64,000 nt of DNA from Nitrospira sp. (GCA_024998565.1 JACOEM010000001.1:1-64000); one strand, 5' to 3'. Positions 25,682 through 34,129 are shown, numbered from the stretch's first letter. The notes: generated by a model from the sequence alone, not told the origin. Numbers and translations are program-made.

Positions 25682-26703
25682 GACAGGCTCTTCTCCCCCT
25701 TGGCTTCGCGCTCCATGAGATCACCGACCGCCTGGCGACAGGACTTGTCGGCAAAGAGCACGGCATTTACTTCCTGCACGATCGGCATATCCACACCACA
25801 GCGCAGGGCGAGATCCAGCGCCGCCTTCGCCGTGCGCACGCCTTCCGCCACGGCCTGCATGCTCGCGAGAATGCCCTCCAACCGTTCGCCTTTTCCCAAC
25901 CGCACCCCGACCGAATGATTGCGGCTCAAGGGCCCGGTGCAGGTCAGAATGAGATCTCCGACCCCTGAGAGACCATAGAAGGTCCGTGGATCGGCGCCCA
26001 TCGCGACACCCAGCCGGATCATTTCGGCCAGGCCGCGGGTGATAAGCGCCGCGCGGGCGTTATGCCCGAGTTCGAGCCCATCGACGACACCGGCAGCCAG
26101 GGCCATCACGTTTTTCAGGGCACCGCCGAGTTGCACGCCGATCAAGTCATCGTCCGCATAGACGCGAAAGTTCGGCGTCATGAACAGCGCCTGGATCGCC
26201 TTGACGACACCGGCATCCTGCCCGGCAAGACAGAGCGCCGTCGGTTTCCCTCGGCTGACCTCACTGGCAAAACTCGGTCCTGACAGGACCAACAACGAAC
26301 CCTGCATATGCGCAGGCAGCACCGCCTGCATGACCTGCGTCACGAGCGCTAGCGTCTCTTCCTCGATCCCCTTGGTCGCACTGACCAGCGGAATGGGCTG
26401 CGGCAGCAAGACGGCAATCCGGCTCAGCACCGTTCTCGCCACATGCGAGGGCACCGCAAAAATCAGGCAATCAGCGCCCGCGATGGCGTCGGCTAAGACA
26501 TTCGTGACGGAGAGGGTCGGCGGAAGCAACACGCCCGGAAGGTACACGGTATTTTCACGCCTGAGCTGGATCGCCTGGACGACCTCCGGTTCATGGGCCC
26601 AGAGGCAGACAGGAATCTGTTTTTCAGCCAGATGCCGGGCCAACGCCGTCCCCCAGGCCCCGGCGCCGATCACTGCCACATGCTTGATGGCCGGCTGCTC
26701 CAT
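25678..26703 (-). CDS. gpsA: glycerol-3-phosphate dehydrogenase [NAD(P)+]
   Basis: 341 residues. The Rossmann motif is VIGAGAWGTALA and the catalytic region includes QLGGALKNVMALAAG with the active Lys. GpsA reduces dihydroxyacetone phosphate to sn-glycerol 3-phosphate for phospholipid synthesis. The ATG at 26703 overlaps, in the form TGATG, the stop of a 21-codon ORF starting at 26768, and no strong ribosome site precedes gpsA itself. Expression therefore probably depends on coupling to that leader ORF. Confidence 0.93.
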   Translation of the reverse strand: MEQPAIKHVAVIGAGAWGTALARHLAEKQIPVCLWAHEPEVVQAIQLRRENTVYLPGVLLPPTLSVTNVLADAIAGADCLIFAVPSHVARTVLSRIAVLLPQPIPLVSATKGIEEETLALVTQVMQAVLPAHMQGSLLVLSGPSFASEVSRGKPTALCLAGQDAGVVKAIQALFMTPNFRVYADDDLIGVQLGGALKNVMALAAGVVDGLELGHNARAALITRGLAEMIRLGVAMGADPRTFYGLSGVGDLILTCTGPLSRNHSVGVRLGKGERLEGILASMQAVAEGVRTAKAALDLALRCGVDMPIVQEVNAVLFADKSCRQAVGDLMEREAKGEKSLS

Positions 26704-26768
26704 CACTGCCCCACCAGCATGACCTGGTCGAGCGCGCCGATAGTCGGAATGTAGTACGCGGACTTCAT
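26703..26768 (-). CDS. 21-residue leader peptide coupled to gpsA
   Basis: A short ORF starts MKSAYYIP, ends MLVGQ, and its TGA overlaps the gpsA ATG by one base. Its ATG is eight bases downstream of a near-consensus sigma-70 promoter with no Shine-Dalgarno, so ribosomes would load at the 5' end of the mRNA, read the leader, and reinitiate at gpsA. No amino-acid run typical of attenuation is seen, although there are two adjacent Tyr codons. It could also be only a translation-coupling device. Confidence 0.5.
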   Translation of the reverse strand: MKSAYYIPTIGALDQVMLVGQ

Positions 26769-26776
26769 GGAGGCGG

Positions 26777-26806
26777 ATTATAGGAAGGGGCTTTGAAAGC
26801 TGTCAA
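26777..26806 (-). promoter_or_regulatory. near-consensus sigma-70 promoter of the gpsA-larB unit
   Basis: On the minus strand TTGACA (26806-26801) and TATAAT (26782-26777) are both perfect, separated by 18 bases. The start point should fall at 26768-26770, on or next to the ATG of the 21-codon leader. Confidence 0.8.
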
Positions 26807-26884
26807 CGAAACGATCCCCTCTCTCGCCACTGGAAATTCTGCCGCTGCCGCGTTAGGCTGCAGGCTCCATCTGGAACGACGGTC

Positions 26885-27244
26885 ATGAAACCCTGTCCTG
26901 CCTGCGGACGTGCCTTGCCGGAAATCAACCGCTACTGCACTCAGTGCGGTGCGAGTGTTGCGGGCAGCGCCGACCGACCCGGCGCGTCACCCGCTCCCGA
27001 CTCCGCCAGAGAACAACTGAATCTGAACATTCTTTATGGCATGGTCACGGTCCTGATCGTCTCGCTCGTGATGCCCCCCTGGGAAACGCCGCCCTCGCAA
27101 CCGGCTGCCTTCCTCGGATTTCATTTCATTCTCTCCCCGCCGCAACCGGATGCCATCGTCAGCCGGCTGTTGCTCACAATTGAGCTCACCACGACCGCCA
27201 TCGCAGGACTATACCTGTCGTTTCTCTTTCGCGAAAAACGGTAG
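26885..27244 (+). CDS. zinc-ribbon membrane protein
   Basis: 119 residues. Residues 4-22 hold two knuckles, CPAC and CTQC, a rubredoxin-like zinc ribbon. A linker and two hydrophobic segments follow (LNILYGMVTVLIVSLVM and LLLTIELTTTAIAGLYLSFLF). The domain order of an N-terminal cytoplasmic zinc ribbon and membrane anchor is common in bacteria, but the function is unknown. A TAGGCT box about 25 bases upstream could be its -10. Confidence 0.7.
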   Translation: MKPCPACGRALPEINRYCTQCGASVAGSADRPGASPAPDSAREQLNLNILYGMVTVLIVSLVMPPWETPPSQPAAFLGFHFILSPPQPDAIVSRLLLTIELTTTAIAGLYLSFLFREKR

Positions 27245-27328
27245 CCGGTCCGTCGAGGAGGGAGAACGAGAACCGCTCGCCGGACGAAAGGATCGGCCGA
27301 CGGAGCAGGGATTCATGAATAATCCGGG

Positions 27329-28129
27329 CTAGTCCAGGGCGAGAGTCAGGCATTTGGCTGCGCCGCCCGACTTCATGAATTCGTCCAGTTGGACAGGATG
27401 GGTGCGATAGCCTCGATCTTCCAAGAGCTTCGTCGTGAAAGGGCAACCGGCCGGGATCACAACCTGTTTACCGACGCAGACCGCATTGCAGGCAAATCTG
27501 AGCGCTTCCTCTTCAGGCACTGCGAGCCGACGATCTTCCGTGACCCGTTCCGCAATGGCGGCCCGGCCGTACGCATCGAAAGCCGAGGGAAGATAGAGGA
27601 GATCGCCGCCGCTGAGCGGACAAAAGCAGGTATCCAGATGGTAGAACCGGCTGTCGATCAACTCAAGCGGAATGATTTCCCGCTCGAATATCTCGCTTAA
27701 CTTCGGAAACGCGCGGATATCAGACCGTTGGCGATAACCGCCGAACCAGGTATCCGGAAATCCCAGCAGATCGCCGGCGCCTTCGAAATACAGGGACGGG
27801 TCGAGCGTCAATACTTCATAGCCGCGCTCACGGAACCATCGCGCAAAGTGCGCTTCCTCCTGCTGTCGCTCCGGGTAGCGAAAGCGGCTCACCAGTGCGC
27901 GACGACCGACGACCACTCCCGCATTGGCTGTAAACACCAGATCCGGCAGCCCCTGAACAGGCTGCATGCGCTCCACCCCGACACCGACCTCCTGCTCCAG
28001 CACGGTCATCAGCGCCTGCCATTGCCGGACGGCACGCGCCGGATCCACACCGTTTTCCCGCCGCATCCAGGGATTGATCTCGTAGTCGATCTGAAAATAA
28101 TCTGGAGGGCACACGAGCAGGCGACTCAT
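27329..28129 (-). CDS. arginine dihydrolase-like guanidino-modifying enzyme (ArgZ/AgrE N-domain type)
   Basis: 266 residues of the DDAH/arginine-deiminase fold. Candidate active-site residues are Asn19 in YEINPWM, Asp63 and Asn69 in LPDLVFTANAG, Glu116/Asp120 in FEGAGDLL, His164 in FYHLDTCF and the nucleophile Cys260 in SGGAAKCLTL. This layout fits the cyanobacterial arginine dihydrolase, which converts arginine to ornithine, CO2 and two NH3. The ATG overlaps the stop of an ornithine cyclodeaminase-like gene (ATGA). In cyanobacterial AgrE these two activities are fused in one protein. Other guanidino substrates, such as dimethylarginine, cannot be excluded. Confidence 0.75.
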   Translation of the reverse strand: MSRLLVCPPDYFQIDYEINPWMRRENGVDPARAVRQWQALMTVLEQEVGVGVERMQPVQGLPDLVFTANAGVVVGRRALVSRFRYPERQQEEAHFARWFRERGYEVLTLDPSLYFEGAGDLLGFPDTWFGGYRQRSDIRAFPKLSEIFEREIIPLELIDSRFYHLDTCFCPLSGGDLLYLPSAFDAYGRAAIAERVTEDRRLAVPEEEALRFACNAVCVGKQVVIPAGCPFTTKLLEDRGYRTHPVQLDEFMKSGGAAKCLTLALD

Positions 28130-29370
28130 GGACGCCACCCGAGTTCACGTGCGAGTTCGGTGAGAAAGGAGGCGGCATCCATGACGAGGCCGACGGCTTG
28201 AAAACTGCCACGGTCGGCCAATTTTGTCGGCACCGCCGGGTTCACATCGACGCAGACCGTGGGCACCGTGGCGGGCAATAAATTGCCGGTCGCGACCGCA
28301 TGCAGCGTGGATGCAACCAGCAGGGCAAGTCCGACCCCTGGAATTTCCGCGCGCATGGCCTGCTGCGCCGCCATGGAGTCCGTGAGTACACCGGGCAAGG
28401 GGCCGTCGTCTCGAATGGTGCCCGCCATGACCAGCTTCACATCGCACCGCACAGAGGCCGCCATGATTCCGCCGGTGATGACGCCCGACCGCACCGCCTG
28501 CTCGATGCTGCCGATGGTACGAATGCGATTGATGGTGCGCAGGTGATGCTCATGCCCGTGCGGGACAGAGCGGCCGGCCGTCAGCCCATACCCGAGCGAC
28601 GTGCCGTAAAGCGCGGCTTCCATATCGTGCGCAGCCAAGGCATTGCCGCAGAACAACACCTGTACGTACCCGGACTCGATCAACCAGGCCAGGGCCTCCC
28701 GCCCCCCGGCATGCACGATCGCCGGGCCACCCGCAAAGAGCACCTTGGCCCCGGGACGACCTTCGCGATGCCATTCGCGCAACTTCTGCATGCGCTGCGC
28801 AATATCGGCGATGACGGGGTGATGGGGCCGCTCCGATGAGACCAGCGATTCCATAAATCCGAACACGTCACGCTCGACAGGACGAGCGAGGGGTGTGACC
28901 CTGATTCCCTCCCGCCCGGTCACGATGAGGTCGCCGGCTGTCACCGCCCCCATGGGAACGGTCCTGGCGCGGGCCTTGGCCGGATCCACACAAATGCCAA
29001 GGTCCATTTCCATGCCCTCCACCTCTACCCACTCGCCGTCGAGACGAATCTGGGTCGGCAGATGGGTCGTCGCATAGAACTGTTCGGGAAACACTCCCGG
29101 AGCCGGTGCCGGCTCAAAGCGACAGTCCGCTTCACGCTCAATGGCGGCGCCGTGAGGTTGAATGGCCCTGAGAATCTCGGCCAACAGGCGGCCGGAGGGG
29201 GCTCGCACGACAATCCGCGCCTGGGAGGAGGCATCCCTGGTCGCGCCGATCTTCACGTCCTGCAGATCGAAGGTGCCGCCCATCATCAGGATCGTGTCCA
29301 GAACTTTGGCCAGAATCAATGAATCGATGATGTGCCCCTGCAGGAACACGGTCTCTTGCGATGCGGTCAT
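28126..29370 (-). CDS. archaeal-type ornithine cyclodeaminase (TIGR00300/LOR-SDH family)
   Basis: 414 residues. The N-terminal VFLQGHIIDSLILAKVLD and GGTFDLQDVKIG are the LOR/SDH conserved domain. The C-terminal part carries a nucleotide-binding pattern (FAGGPAIVHAGG) and GGIMAASVRCDVKLVMAGTIRDDGPLPGV. Family members in archaea, and the C-terminal half of cyanobacterial AgrE, turn ornithine into proline and ammonia with bound NAD. GAGAGG six bases before the ATG at 29370 supports that start over longer forms. Translation is coupled to the arginine dihydrolase-like gene downstream. Confidence 0.75.
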   Translation of the reverse strand: MTASQETVFLQGHIIDSLILAKVLDTILMMGGTFDLQDVKIGATRDASSQARIVVRAPSGRLLAEILRAIQPHGAAIEREADCRFEPAPAPGVFPEQFYATTHLPTQIRLDGEWVEVEGMEMDLGICVDPAKARARTVPMGAVTAGDLIVTGREGIRVTPLARPVERDVFGFMESLVSSERPHHPVIADIAQRMQKLREWHREGRPGAKVLFAGGPAIVHAGGREALAWLIESGYVQVLFCGNALAAHDMEAALYGTSLGYGLTAGRSVPHGHEHHLRTINRIRTIGSIEQAVRSGVITGGIMAASVRCDVKLVMAGTIRDDGPLPGVLTDSMAAQQAMRAEIPGVGLALLVASTLHAVATGNLLPATVPTVCVDVNPAVPTKLADRGSFQAVGLVMDAASFLTELARELGWRP

Positions 29371-29476
29371 GACGGACCTCTCACGACTCATGCCCGCGTG
29401 GAGCGCAAGGCGCCCGACGGGAACATGCCTGACTCTATGAATTCTACCATCTGCCGGGAGGAATGAGGCGCGAGGG

Positions 29477-30529
29477 TCAGTCGTTTTTCTTGACCACTTC
29501 ACGCAAGACGCTCGTGGCGTAGGAACCGGGAGGGAGCCAGAAGCCAAGGGTCAACACCGTACCCTCCAGGGACCAGGACAGGTCGTTGAGGCGGACGCGC
29601 AGTGCTCGCCGCTCGCCACGGAATCCACATTCGGCGCCGGCCTTCGACAGGAGTTCCGGCGTGGTGCCCAGCTCAGCCGCCACGGCCTGTTCAATGTCGC
29701 CTGGGACTCCCGTCGCCCAGGGTGCGCGGGAGCCGAAGAGTGGTCCGGTCGGACTGATCTCAAACCGGTCGGCACGCGGCTGCTCGACCTCCGGCTGCTC
29801 CACAGGAAAACAGGCGCCGTTCTCCGACTTCATCGCCCAGTCGCCTAGAAACACCCGGTCGATGCTCTCAATCCGTTTGGCGACGATGCGATTGAACACA
29901 TGGGACTGATAGGCATTCATGAACCAGATACGTTTGTTGCGAGGCATCTTGTTCCGACGCGCCGCGTCCTGCAGCAACTCGGCACCCAACTGAAAATTCG
30001 TCCCCGATCGCCCTTGCCGTTGTGGACCGAAATAGTTCGGGACGCCCCGCCTCACCAATTCATCAAACAACTCTTGCAGATCATCTTCGCTGCGTTCCCG
30101 CACATCCCGGATCACCAGACGGAACTGATTGCCCGCATGATGCCCCTTACGAAGCCGGTTGCGGTGGCGCCCCAGGATTTCCAGCGTCAGCAACCGGTCG
30201 TCGATGGGGAGTGCCGCAACGGTTTCCGCCTTGACTCCTTGCAACGACAGCAGTTGCGTCGTCACGGCCTGCGCATCCTTCAACCCCGCCACCCCGACAG
30301 TTTGGGCTTTGACGTGGAGTTGGGAGGCCAGCCGCAAGACGAGATCCGGCGTGGACAGCCCACGCTTTTTCACCCGGATATACAGATGCTCACCCTCCCC
30401 GCAAGGTAGATAAAGGGGGCGTTCCTCCACGCAAAAATCATCCGGAGTACTGCGGATCCGGCCGCCGAGTGCGGGAATCGAGGCCGTCAAATAGGGCACC
30501 GTGTCATCGAGCCAGGACGGAGGCGGCAT
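29477..30529 (-). CDS. truD: tRNA pseudouridine(13) synthase TruD
   Basis: 350 residues. The catalytic Asp85 lies in GLKDAQAVTTQ, and other TruD blocks include FCVEERPLYLPCGEGEHLYIRVKKRG, HHAGNQFRLVIRD, VPNYFGPQRQG and FMNAYQSHVFN. The enzyme isomerises U13 of tRNA-Glu. AAGGA lies six bases before the ATG. It is divergent from the exported protein at 30651. Length and domain order are normal. Confidence 0.92.
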   Translation of the reverse strand: MPPPSWLDDTVPYLTASIPALGGRIRSTPDDFCVEERPLYLPCGEGEHLYIRVKKRGLSTPDLVLRLASQLHVKAQTVGVAGLKDAQAVTTQLLSLQGVKAETVAALPIDDRLLTLEILGRHRNRLRKGHHAGNQFRLVIRDVRERSEDDLQELFDELVRRGVPNYFGPQRQGRSGTNFQLGAELLQDAARRNKMPRNKRIWFMNAYQSHVFNRIVAKRIESIDRVFLGDWAMKSENGACFPVEQPEVEQPRADRFEISPTGPLFGSRAPWATGVPGDIEQAVAAELGTTPELLSKAGAECGFRGERRALRVRLNDLSWSLEGTVLTLGFWLPPGSYATSVLREVVKKND

Positions 30530-30597
30530 AGGTTTCCTTCTCGTGCCTCATCGGGCACCATTGCTGACATTTGGGTAGGCACAGGGACGACCCGTGT

Positions 30598-30603
30598 TAT
30601 ACT
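30598..30603 (+). promoter_or_regulatory. possible -10 box upstream of 30651
   Basis: TATACT at 30598-30603 is close to the consensus -10 and lies about 48 bases before the ATG at 30651. No good -35 hexamer at 16-18 bases was seen, so this is a weak call. Confidence 0.35.
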
Positions 30604-30650
30604 CGAGTGAGGCCGTCCACGACTCCTGCAATGATCTGTAGACGATTCCG

Positions 30651-31316
30651 ATGTCGATGCGATTTAGTCATATCTACTGCGCCGTCTGGCTGCTGTGCTG
30701 CGCGCTGACGGCCGGCTTCGCCTCCTCATCCATGGCCGCGACCCGGATGAACGGCATCGATATCTTCGCCCGATTCACCGAGCACATCCACCGTCAGGCC
30801 GACACCGACAAGCAGGCCTTTGCCGTAGCCAGTCAATGCATGACCTGGTTTTACAAGCAGCAGCGGCACAAGCCGGCTCCGCCCGCCGTGCAGAACATTG
30901 CCTGGAGCCGACAGACAACGTCACCATGGATCTTTGCCGATTCTTCAGAGCAGGAAGGCTCCGACTGCCGTACACGCTACCCGGATGGGATCGATGCCGT
31001 TCGCAGCGACTTCCAGCGCACGCAGGCGTTTCTCTCACTGAGCCTGACCTTTTACGAGTTCGCCCTGGTGGGCGACGGCGACGATAATGCGACCTACAGC
31101 GCCCGGGAACTCCACGACATGCTCACGGCGCTGAACCTGGCCTCTGAGCCGTCGCTCGGAACGGATGCCCATCTGCGTTCCCTCACCTCGAGCTTCGACT
31201 CCCTGCACGAAGCCCGGGGTATGGAAGCGCTCATGACCGGCATGGGCAAACTGTACGACCAGGGCTACCGCGTCACCACCGCAGACAAAGCTCACCTGAG
31301 TCGAGTGATGGAATGA
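30651..31316 (+). CDS. exported hypothetical protein
   Basis: 221 residues with a signal peptide ending near SSMAA (ATG at 30651 or 30657). The mature part is helical, with ARFTEHIHRQADTDKQAFAVASQCMTWFY near its start and SLTFYEFALVGDGDDNATYSARELHDML, an EF-hand-like acidic loop, in the middle. No family was recognised. The stop overlaps the start of a phosphoesterase gene (ATGA), so both products are made together. Confidence 0.65.
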   Translation: MSMRFSHIYCAVWLLCCALTAGFASSSMAATRMNGIDIFARFTEHIHRQADTDKQAFAVASQCMTWFYKQQRHKPAPPAVQNIAWSRQTTSPWIFADSSEQEGSDCRTRYPDGIDAVRSDFQRTQAFLSLSLTFYEFALVGDGDDNATYSARELHDMLTALNLASEPSLGTDAHLRSLTSSFDSLHEARGMEALMTGMGKLYDQGYRVTTADKAHLSRVME

Positions 31317-32146
31317 TCTCGACCCTCATGCGGTGGCAGGAGCTGACGCGCGTCTGGATCGGCCACTGGCTGAGCCGCCCCTTTCATCATCTGTTCAATG
31401 TGATGCCGGGGGTTGAAATCGGGCTGTCTGCACCGGCCATCACCCGCCTCCCCCTCGTCCATGCTCCGCTGGCGGGACGGCGAGCCGTGCATCTCAGCGA
31501 CCTGCATCTTGACCGTTACCGCCCTCGACATCGTGCGCTCGTCCGCGCTGTGGCCGACCTCAAGCCGGATTGGATCTTTATCACCGGCGACCTCCTGAAT
31601 GTCCGCGACGGTCTGCCGCATATGCTTCGCTTCCTGACGGAACTCCGTCGCCTTGCCCCGGTTTTCGTCACGCTCGGGAATCACGACCACTACAGTGGCA
31701 TCCGGGTGGACGAATTTACCGAGCAATTCGACCGACGCAAGGTCACGCTCCTGCTCAACCAAGTCACGTTCCTGCCGATGGACACAGGGGAACTGGCCAT
31801 CGTCGGGCTTGACGATCCGTCACTGCACCGTGCGGATCTCCGTTGCATTCCCTCACCGCGGCCGGGACGATTCACTCTCGTGCTGGCGCATGCGCCGAAT
31901 ATCCTGGACCAGCTCGCACCTGAACACCACGTGGACTTGACCCTCTGCGGACACAGCCATGCCGGGCAGTGGCGAATCCCCTCCATTCCCACGTTCTGGT
32001 TGCCGCCGGGCTGCCATGGACGGACAAACGGCATGTATACCAAAGGCACCCACCGGCTCTACGTGAACCGTGGGATCGGATGGTCGGTCATCCCCATGCG
32101 CTTGAATTGCCCGCCTGAAATCGTGCTGCTCGAATGGGCCGCGTAA
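31313..32146 (+). CDS. calcineurin-like metallophosphoesterase
   Basis: 277 residues. The dimetal motifs are in order: SDLHLDRY, FITGDLLN, TLGNHDHY, LAHAPNI and LCGHSHAGQWRIP. This is the YkuE-like subgroup, which hydrolyses phosphodiesters or UDP-lipid intermediates; the substrate is not evident. A hydrophobic N-terminal region without a typical signal may associate with the membrane. Translation is coupled to the exported protein upstream. Confidence 0.88.
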   Translation: MISTLMRWQELTRVWIGHWLSRPFHHLFNVMPGVEIGLSAPAITRLPLVHAPLAGRRAVHLSDLHLDRYRPRHRALVRAVADLKPDWIFITGDLLNVRDGLPHMLRFLTELRRLAPVFVTLGNHDHYSGIRVDEFTEQFDRRKVTLLLNQVTFLPMDTGELAIVGLDDPSLHRADLRCIPSPRPGRFTLVLAHAPNILDQLAPEHHVDLTLCGHSHAGQWRIPSIPTFWLPPGCHGRTNGMYTKGTHRLYVNRGIGWSVIPMRLNCPPEIVLLEWAA

Positions 32147-32182
32147 TCGTTCGATCATCTGCCCCGCCAGCTCTGCGGCTTC

Positions 32183-32815
32183 TCATCGAATACGCTCCAA
32201 CGCCTCGCGTGCCCGACTCCGCACCGTTTGATCCCAGTCTTCCTTGCTGACATAGGCCAACTTGTCCTTGGCCGCAGTGGCCCGCAACCGACCGAGTCCC
32301 AATGCCGCGCTGGATCGCACATAGGCATGGTCATCTTCCAAGGCCGCCAGGAGATGGGCCACCGCCGCGTCGTCGCCGATCACTCCCAGGTGGCTTGCCG
32401 CCATTCCCCGTACCTGATGTTGTTTGTCTCCCAACGCCCGCTTGAGGGTCGTCACAAATAATTCCTGGAGCTGGGACGCAATCGACTCGAGCCCGACTCG
32501 CCGGTATTGGTTCACCTCGATCACCGCGAATGCCAGCTTCAGTCGTTTCTCGGAGGAGGTCTGGCTCTCGAACAGCTTGATCAGCCGTGCCCGCTGCTGG
32601 TTCCGGCGCCGGCGTTTGATGATCTTTCCTATGAGGATCCACACCGCCGCCAGTACCGCAAGCGAGAAGGCTGCCAGGGGTAGCGCCTGGTCGATGATGA
32701 GGTCCTGCATGTCCGGGGACAACCGCTTCCACACCCAGACACCGGACACCACAAGCCCCAGCAGGAGGAGAATCGTGGTCAGATTGGCTTGGCCGGATTG
32801 CGCGTGACGAGGCAT
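32183..32815 (-). CDS. HEAT-repeat protein with two transmembrane helices
   Basis: About 210 residues. Two hydrophobic helices lie near 13-30 and 43-65, a basic stretch follows (KIIKRRRRNQQR), and the C-terminus has HEAT-like repeats (LGDKQHQVRGMAASHLGVIGDDAAVAHLL, LEDDHAYVRSSAALGLGRLRA). Such domains usually scaffold protein contacts. The ATG at 32815 is chosen because the -10 box TATCAT (32831-32826) overlaps the alternative ATG at 32827. It is divergent from a marR gene with a shared operator-like palindrome. Confidence 0.7.
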   Translation of the reverse strand: MPRHAQSGQANLTTILLLLGLVVSGVWVWKRLSPDMQDLIIDQALPLAAFSLAVLAAVWILIGKIIKRRRRNQQRARLIKLFESQTSSEKRLKLAFAVIEVNQYRRVGLESIASQLQELFVTTLKRALGDKQHQVRGMAASHLGVIGDDAAVAHLLAALEDDHAYVRSSAALGLGRLRATAAKDKLAYVSKEDWDQTVRSRAREALERIR

Positions 32816-32825
32816 GGCAGGCGAC

Positions 32826-32855
32826 ATGATAGGGGGACAATCTGTGCGGCGTCAA
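32826..32855 (-). promoter_or_regulatory. promoter of the HEAT-repeat gene
   Basis: On the minus strand TTGACG (32855-32850), 18 bases and TATCAT (32831-32826) are followed by ten bases, GTCGCCTGCC, and the ATG at 32815, with no Shine-Dalgarno. This predicts a leaderless or nearly leaderless mRNA. Confidence 0.55.
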
Positions 32856-32864
32856 CGCAACCTT

Positions 32865-32890
32865 CGTCGGCTGACTCTTGACAGCCGACG
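32865..32890. promoter_or_regulatory. perfect 9-bp inverted repeat, probable MarR operator
   Basis: CGTCGGCTG at 32865-32873 and CAGCCGACG at 32882-32890 are exact complements separated by eight bases. The right arm covers the end of the marR -35 box (32878-32883), and the left arm lies ten bases from the -35 of the divergent gene. The size and position are typical of an autoregulatory MarR site. Confidence 0.65.
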
Positions 32891-32906
32891 ATGGGGTGAT
32901 TAGGCT
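32878..32906 (+). promoter_or_regulatory. marR promoter (leaderless)
   Basis: TTGACA at 32878-32883, a 17-base spacer and TAGGCT at 32901-32906 are followed by nine bases, GCGCGCGCA, and the ATG at 32916. There is no Shine-Dalgarno. The -35 is inside an inverted repeat. Confidence 0.6.
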
Positions 32907-32915
32907 GCGCGCGCA

Positions 32916-33374
32916 ATGGAATTACCCGACCTCAAGGACGACCCGCACCTCAAAGTCCTGCGCCCGTTGGTCGAGACCTACCTCGCCTTTTGGCGCACGG
33001 ATAGCCGTCACGTGCGTTCGTTGAAACTCACCCCGTCGCAATTCGACGTGATTGCCACATTGGGCGATACCAAAGGATTGACCTGCGCCGAACTGTCTAC
33101 GGCCACCCTGGTGACGAAGGGGACGCTGACCGGCGTGCTGGATCGCTTGGAGGATAAGGGGTTGATCCGGCGTACGCCGGTCGCCGATGACCGGCGAAGC
33201 ACGCGCATCTGCCTGACCGAGAAAGGCGACCGCCTGTTCAAGAAAACATTTGCGGCCCACATCGCATTTATACGCCCGTTCTTCGAACGGGCGCTCACGA
33301 CGACAGAAGCCGAACAATTGCGCATGCTGCTCCTCCGCCTCCACCGGAGCTTTCAGGAGAAGCCGACGGCATGA
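32916..33374 (+). CDS. MarR-family transcriptional regulator
   Basis: 152 residues with the winged-helix core: LTPSQFDVIATLGDTKGLTCAELSTATLVTKGTLTGVLDRLEDKGLIRR is the DNA-binding helices, and DDRRSTRICLTEKG is the wing. The outer helices form the dimer interface. MarR proteins release DNA on binding phenolic or oxidant ligands. A perfect inverted repeat overlaps its own promoter, which suggests autoregulation and control of the divergent HEAT gene. The stop overlaps the MBL hydrolase start, so the two are one operon. Confidence 0.88.
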   Translation: MELPDLKDDPHLKVLRPLVETYLAFWRTDSRHVRSLKLTPSQFDVIATLGDTKGLTCAELSTATLVTKGTLTGVLDRLEDKGLIRRTPVADDRRSTRICLTEKGDRLFKKTFAAHIAFIRPFFERALTTTEAEQLRMLLLRLHRSFQEKPTA

Positions 33375-34129
33375 TCCGGGTCACGGTGCTGGGCTCAGGC
33401 ACAAACGTTCACCCGACACGCGCTGCGGCCGGGTACCTGGTTCAGACCGACCAGACGCTTCTCCTCGATTTCGGACCGCGCACGCTCAGCAACTTGATCA
33501 CCAGCGGTGTCGATCGGCACCGGATTACACACATTTTGTTTTCTCATTTCCACGCCGACCACTTCGCCGACTTCATTCCCTTCTTCTTCGATGCCGTCAT
33601 CTTCTGCAAGTACCAGGGAGGCACCAGACCTCCGTTGACCCTGATCGGTCCGCATGGCACCGCCAAGTTGATGCGCGCGATGATGACGACATTCCCGAGC
33701 TTCAACCGCGCTCCGTTTCGCGTCACGATTCGAGAGGTCTCCGATCGCAGCTTCCGCCTCGGGGAGACCCGAATCAAACCCGGGACCGTGACCCATGCGC
33801 CCCGACTGCATTGCGTAGGCTACCGCATCGAATACCAGGGCCATGCCGTCACCTACTCGGGAGATTCCCTCTATTGCGACAACCTGGTCCGTCTCTGCCA
33901 CGAGGCAGATCTCGCCATCCTGGACTGTTCCTTTCCGGAAAACCGCCCGGGCGCAGGACATCTCCACGCCGGGCTCTGCGGCCGCGTAGCGCAGGAAGCC
34001 GGCATCAACCAACTCGTGCTGTCCCATTTTTATCCGATTGCGGAACGGTATGACGTCTGCGCACAGGCGGGTAACTACTTCTCGGGACGCATCCGGATGG
34101 CGCGGGACCTGCTCAAGCTCAAAGCTTAG
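33371..34129 (+). CDS. MBL-fold metallohydrolase, RNase Z/phosphodiesterase-like
   Basis: 252 residues. The dizinc motif HFHADH lies near residue 58 (LFSHFHADHFADF), with further metal ligands in THAPRL, YSGDSLYCDNL, LDCSFPE and LSHFYP. The overall order resembles RNase Z-like and cyclic-nucleotide phosphodiesterase members, without the long RNase Z exosite arm being evident. It is translated in coupling with marR. The substrate is unknown; it may remove the compound sensed by MarR. Confidence 0.85.
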   Translation: MIRVTVLGSGTNVHPTRAAAGYLVQTDQTLLLDFGPRTLSNLITSGVDRHRITHILFSHFHADHFADFIPFFFDAVIFCKYQGGTRPPLTLIGPHGTAKLMRAMMTTFPSFNRAPFRVTIREVSDRSFRLGETRIKPGTVTHAPRLHCVGYRIEYQGHAVTYSGDSLYCDNLVRLCHEADLAILDCSFPENRPGAGHLHAGLCGRVAQEAGINQLVLSHFYPIAERYDVCAQAGNYFSGRIRMARDLLKLKA

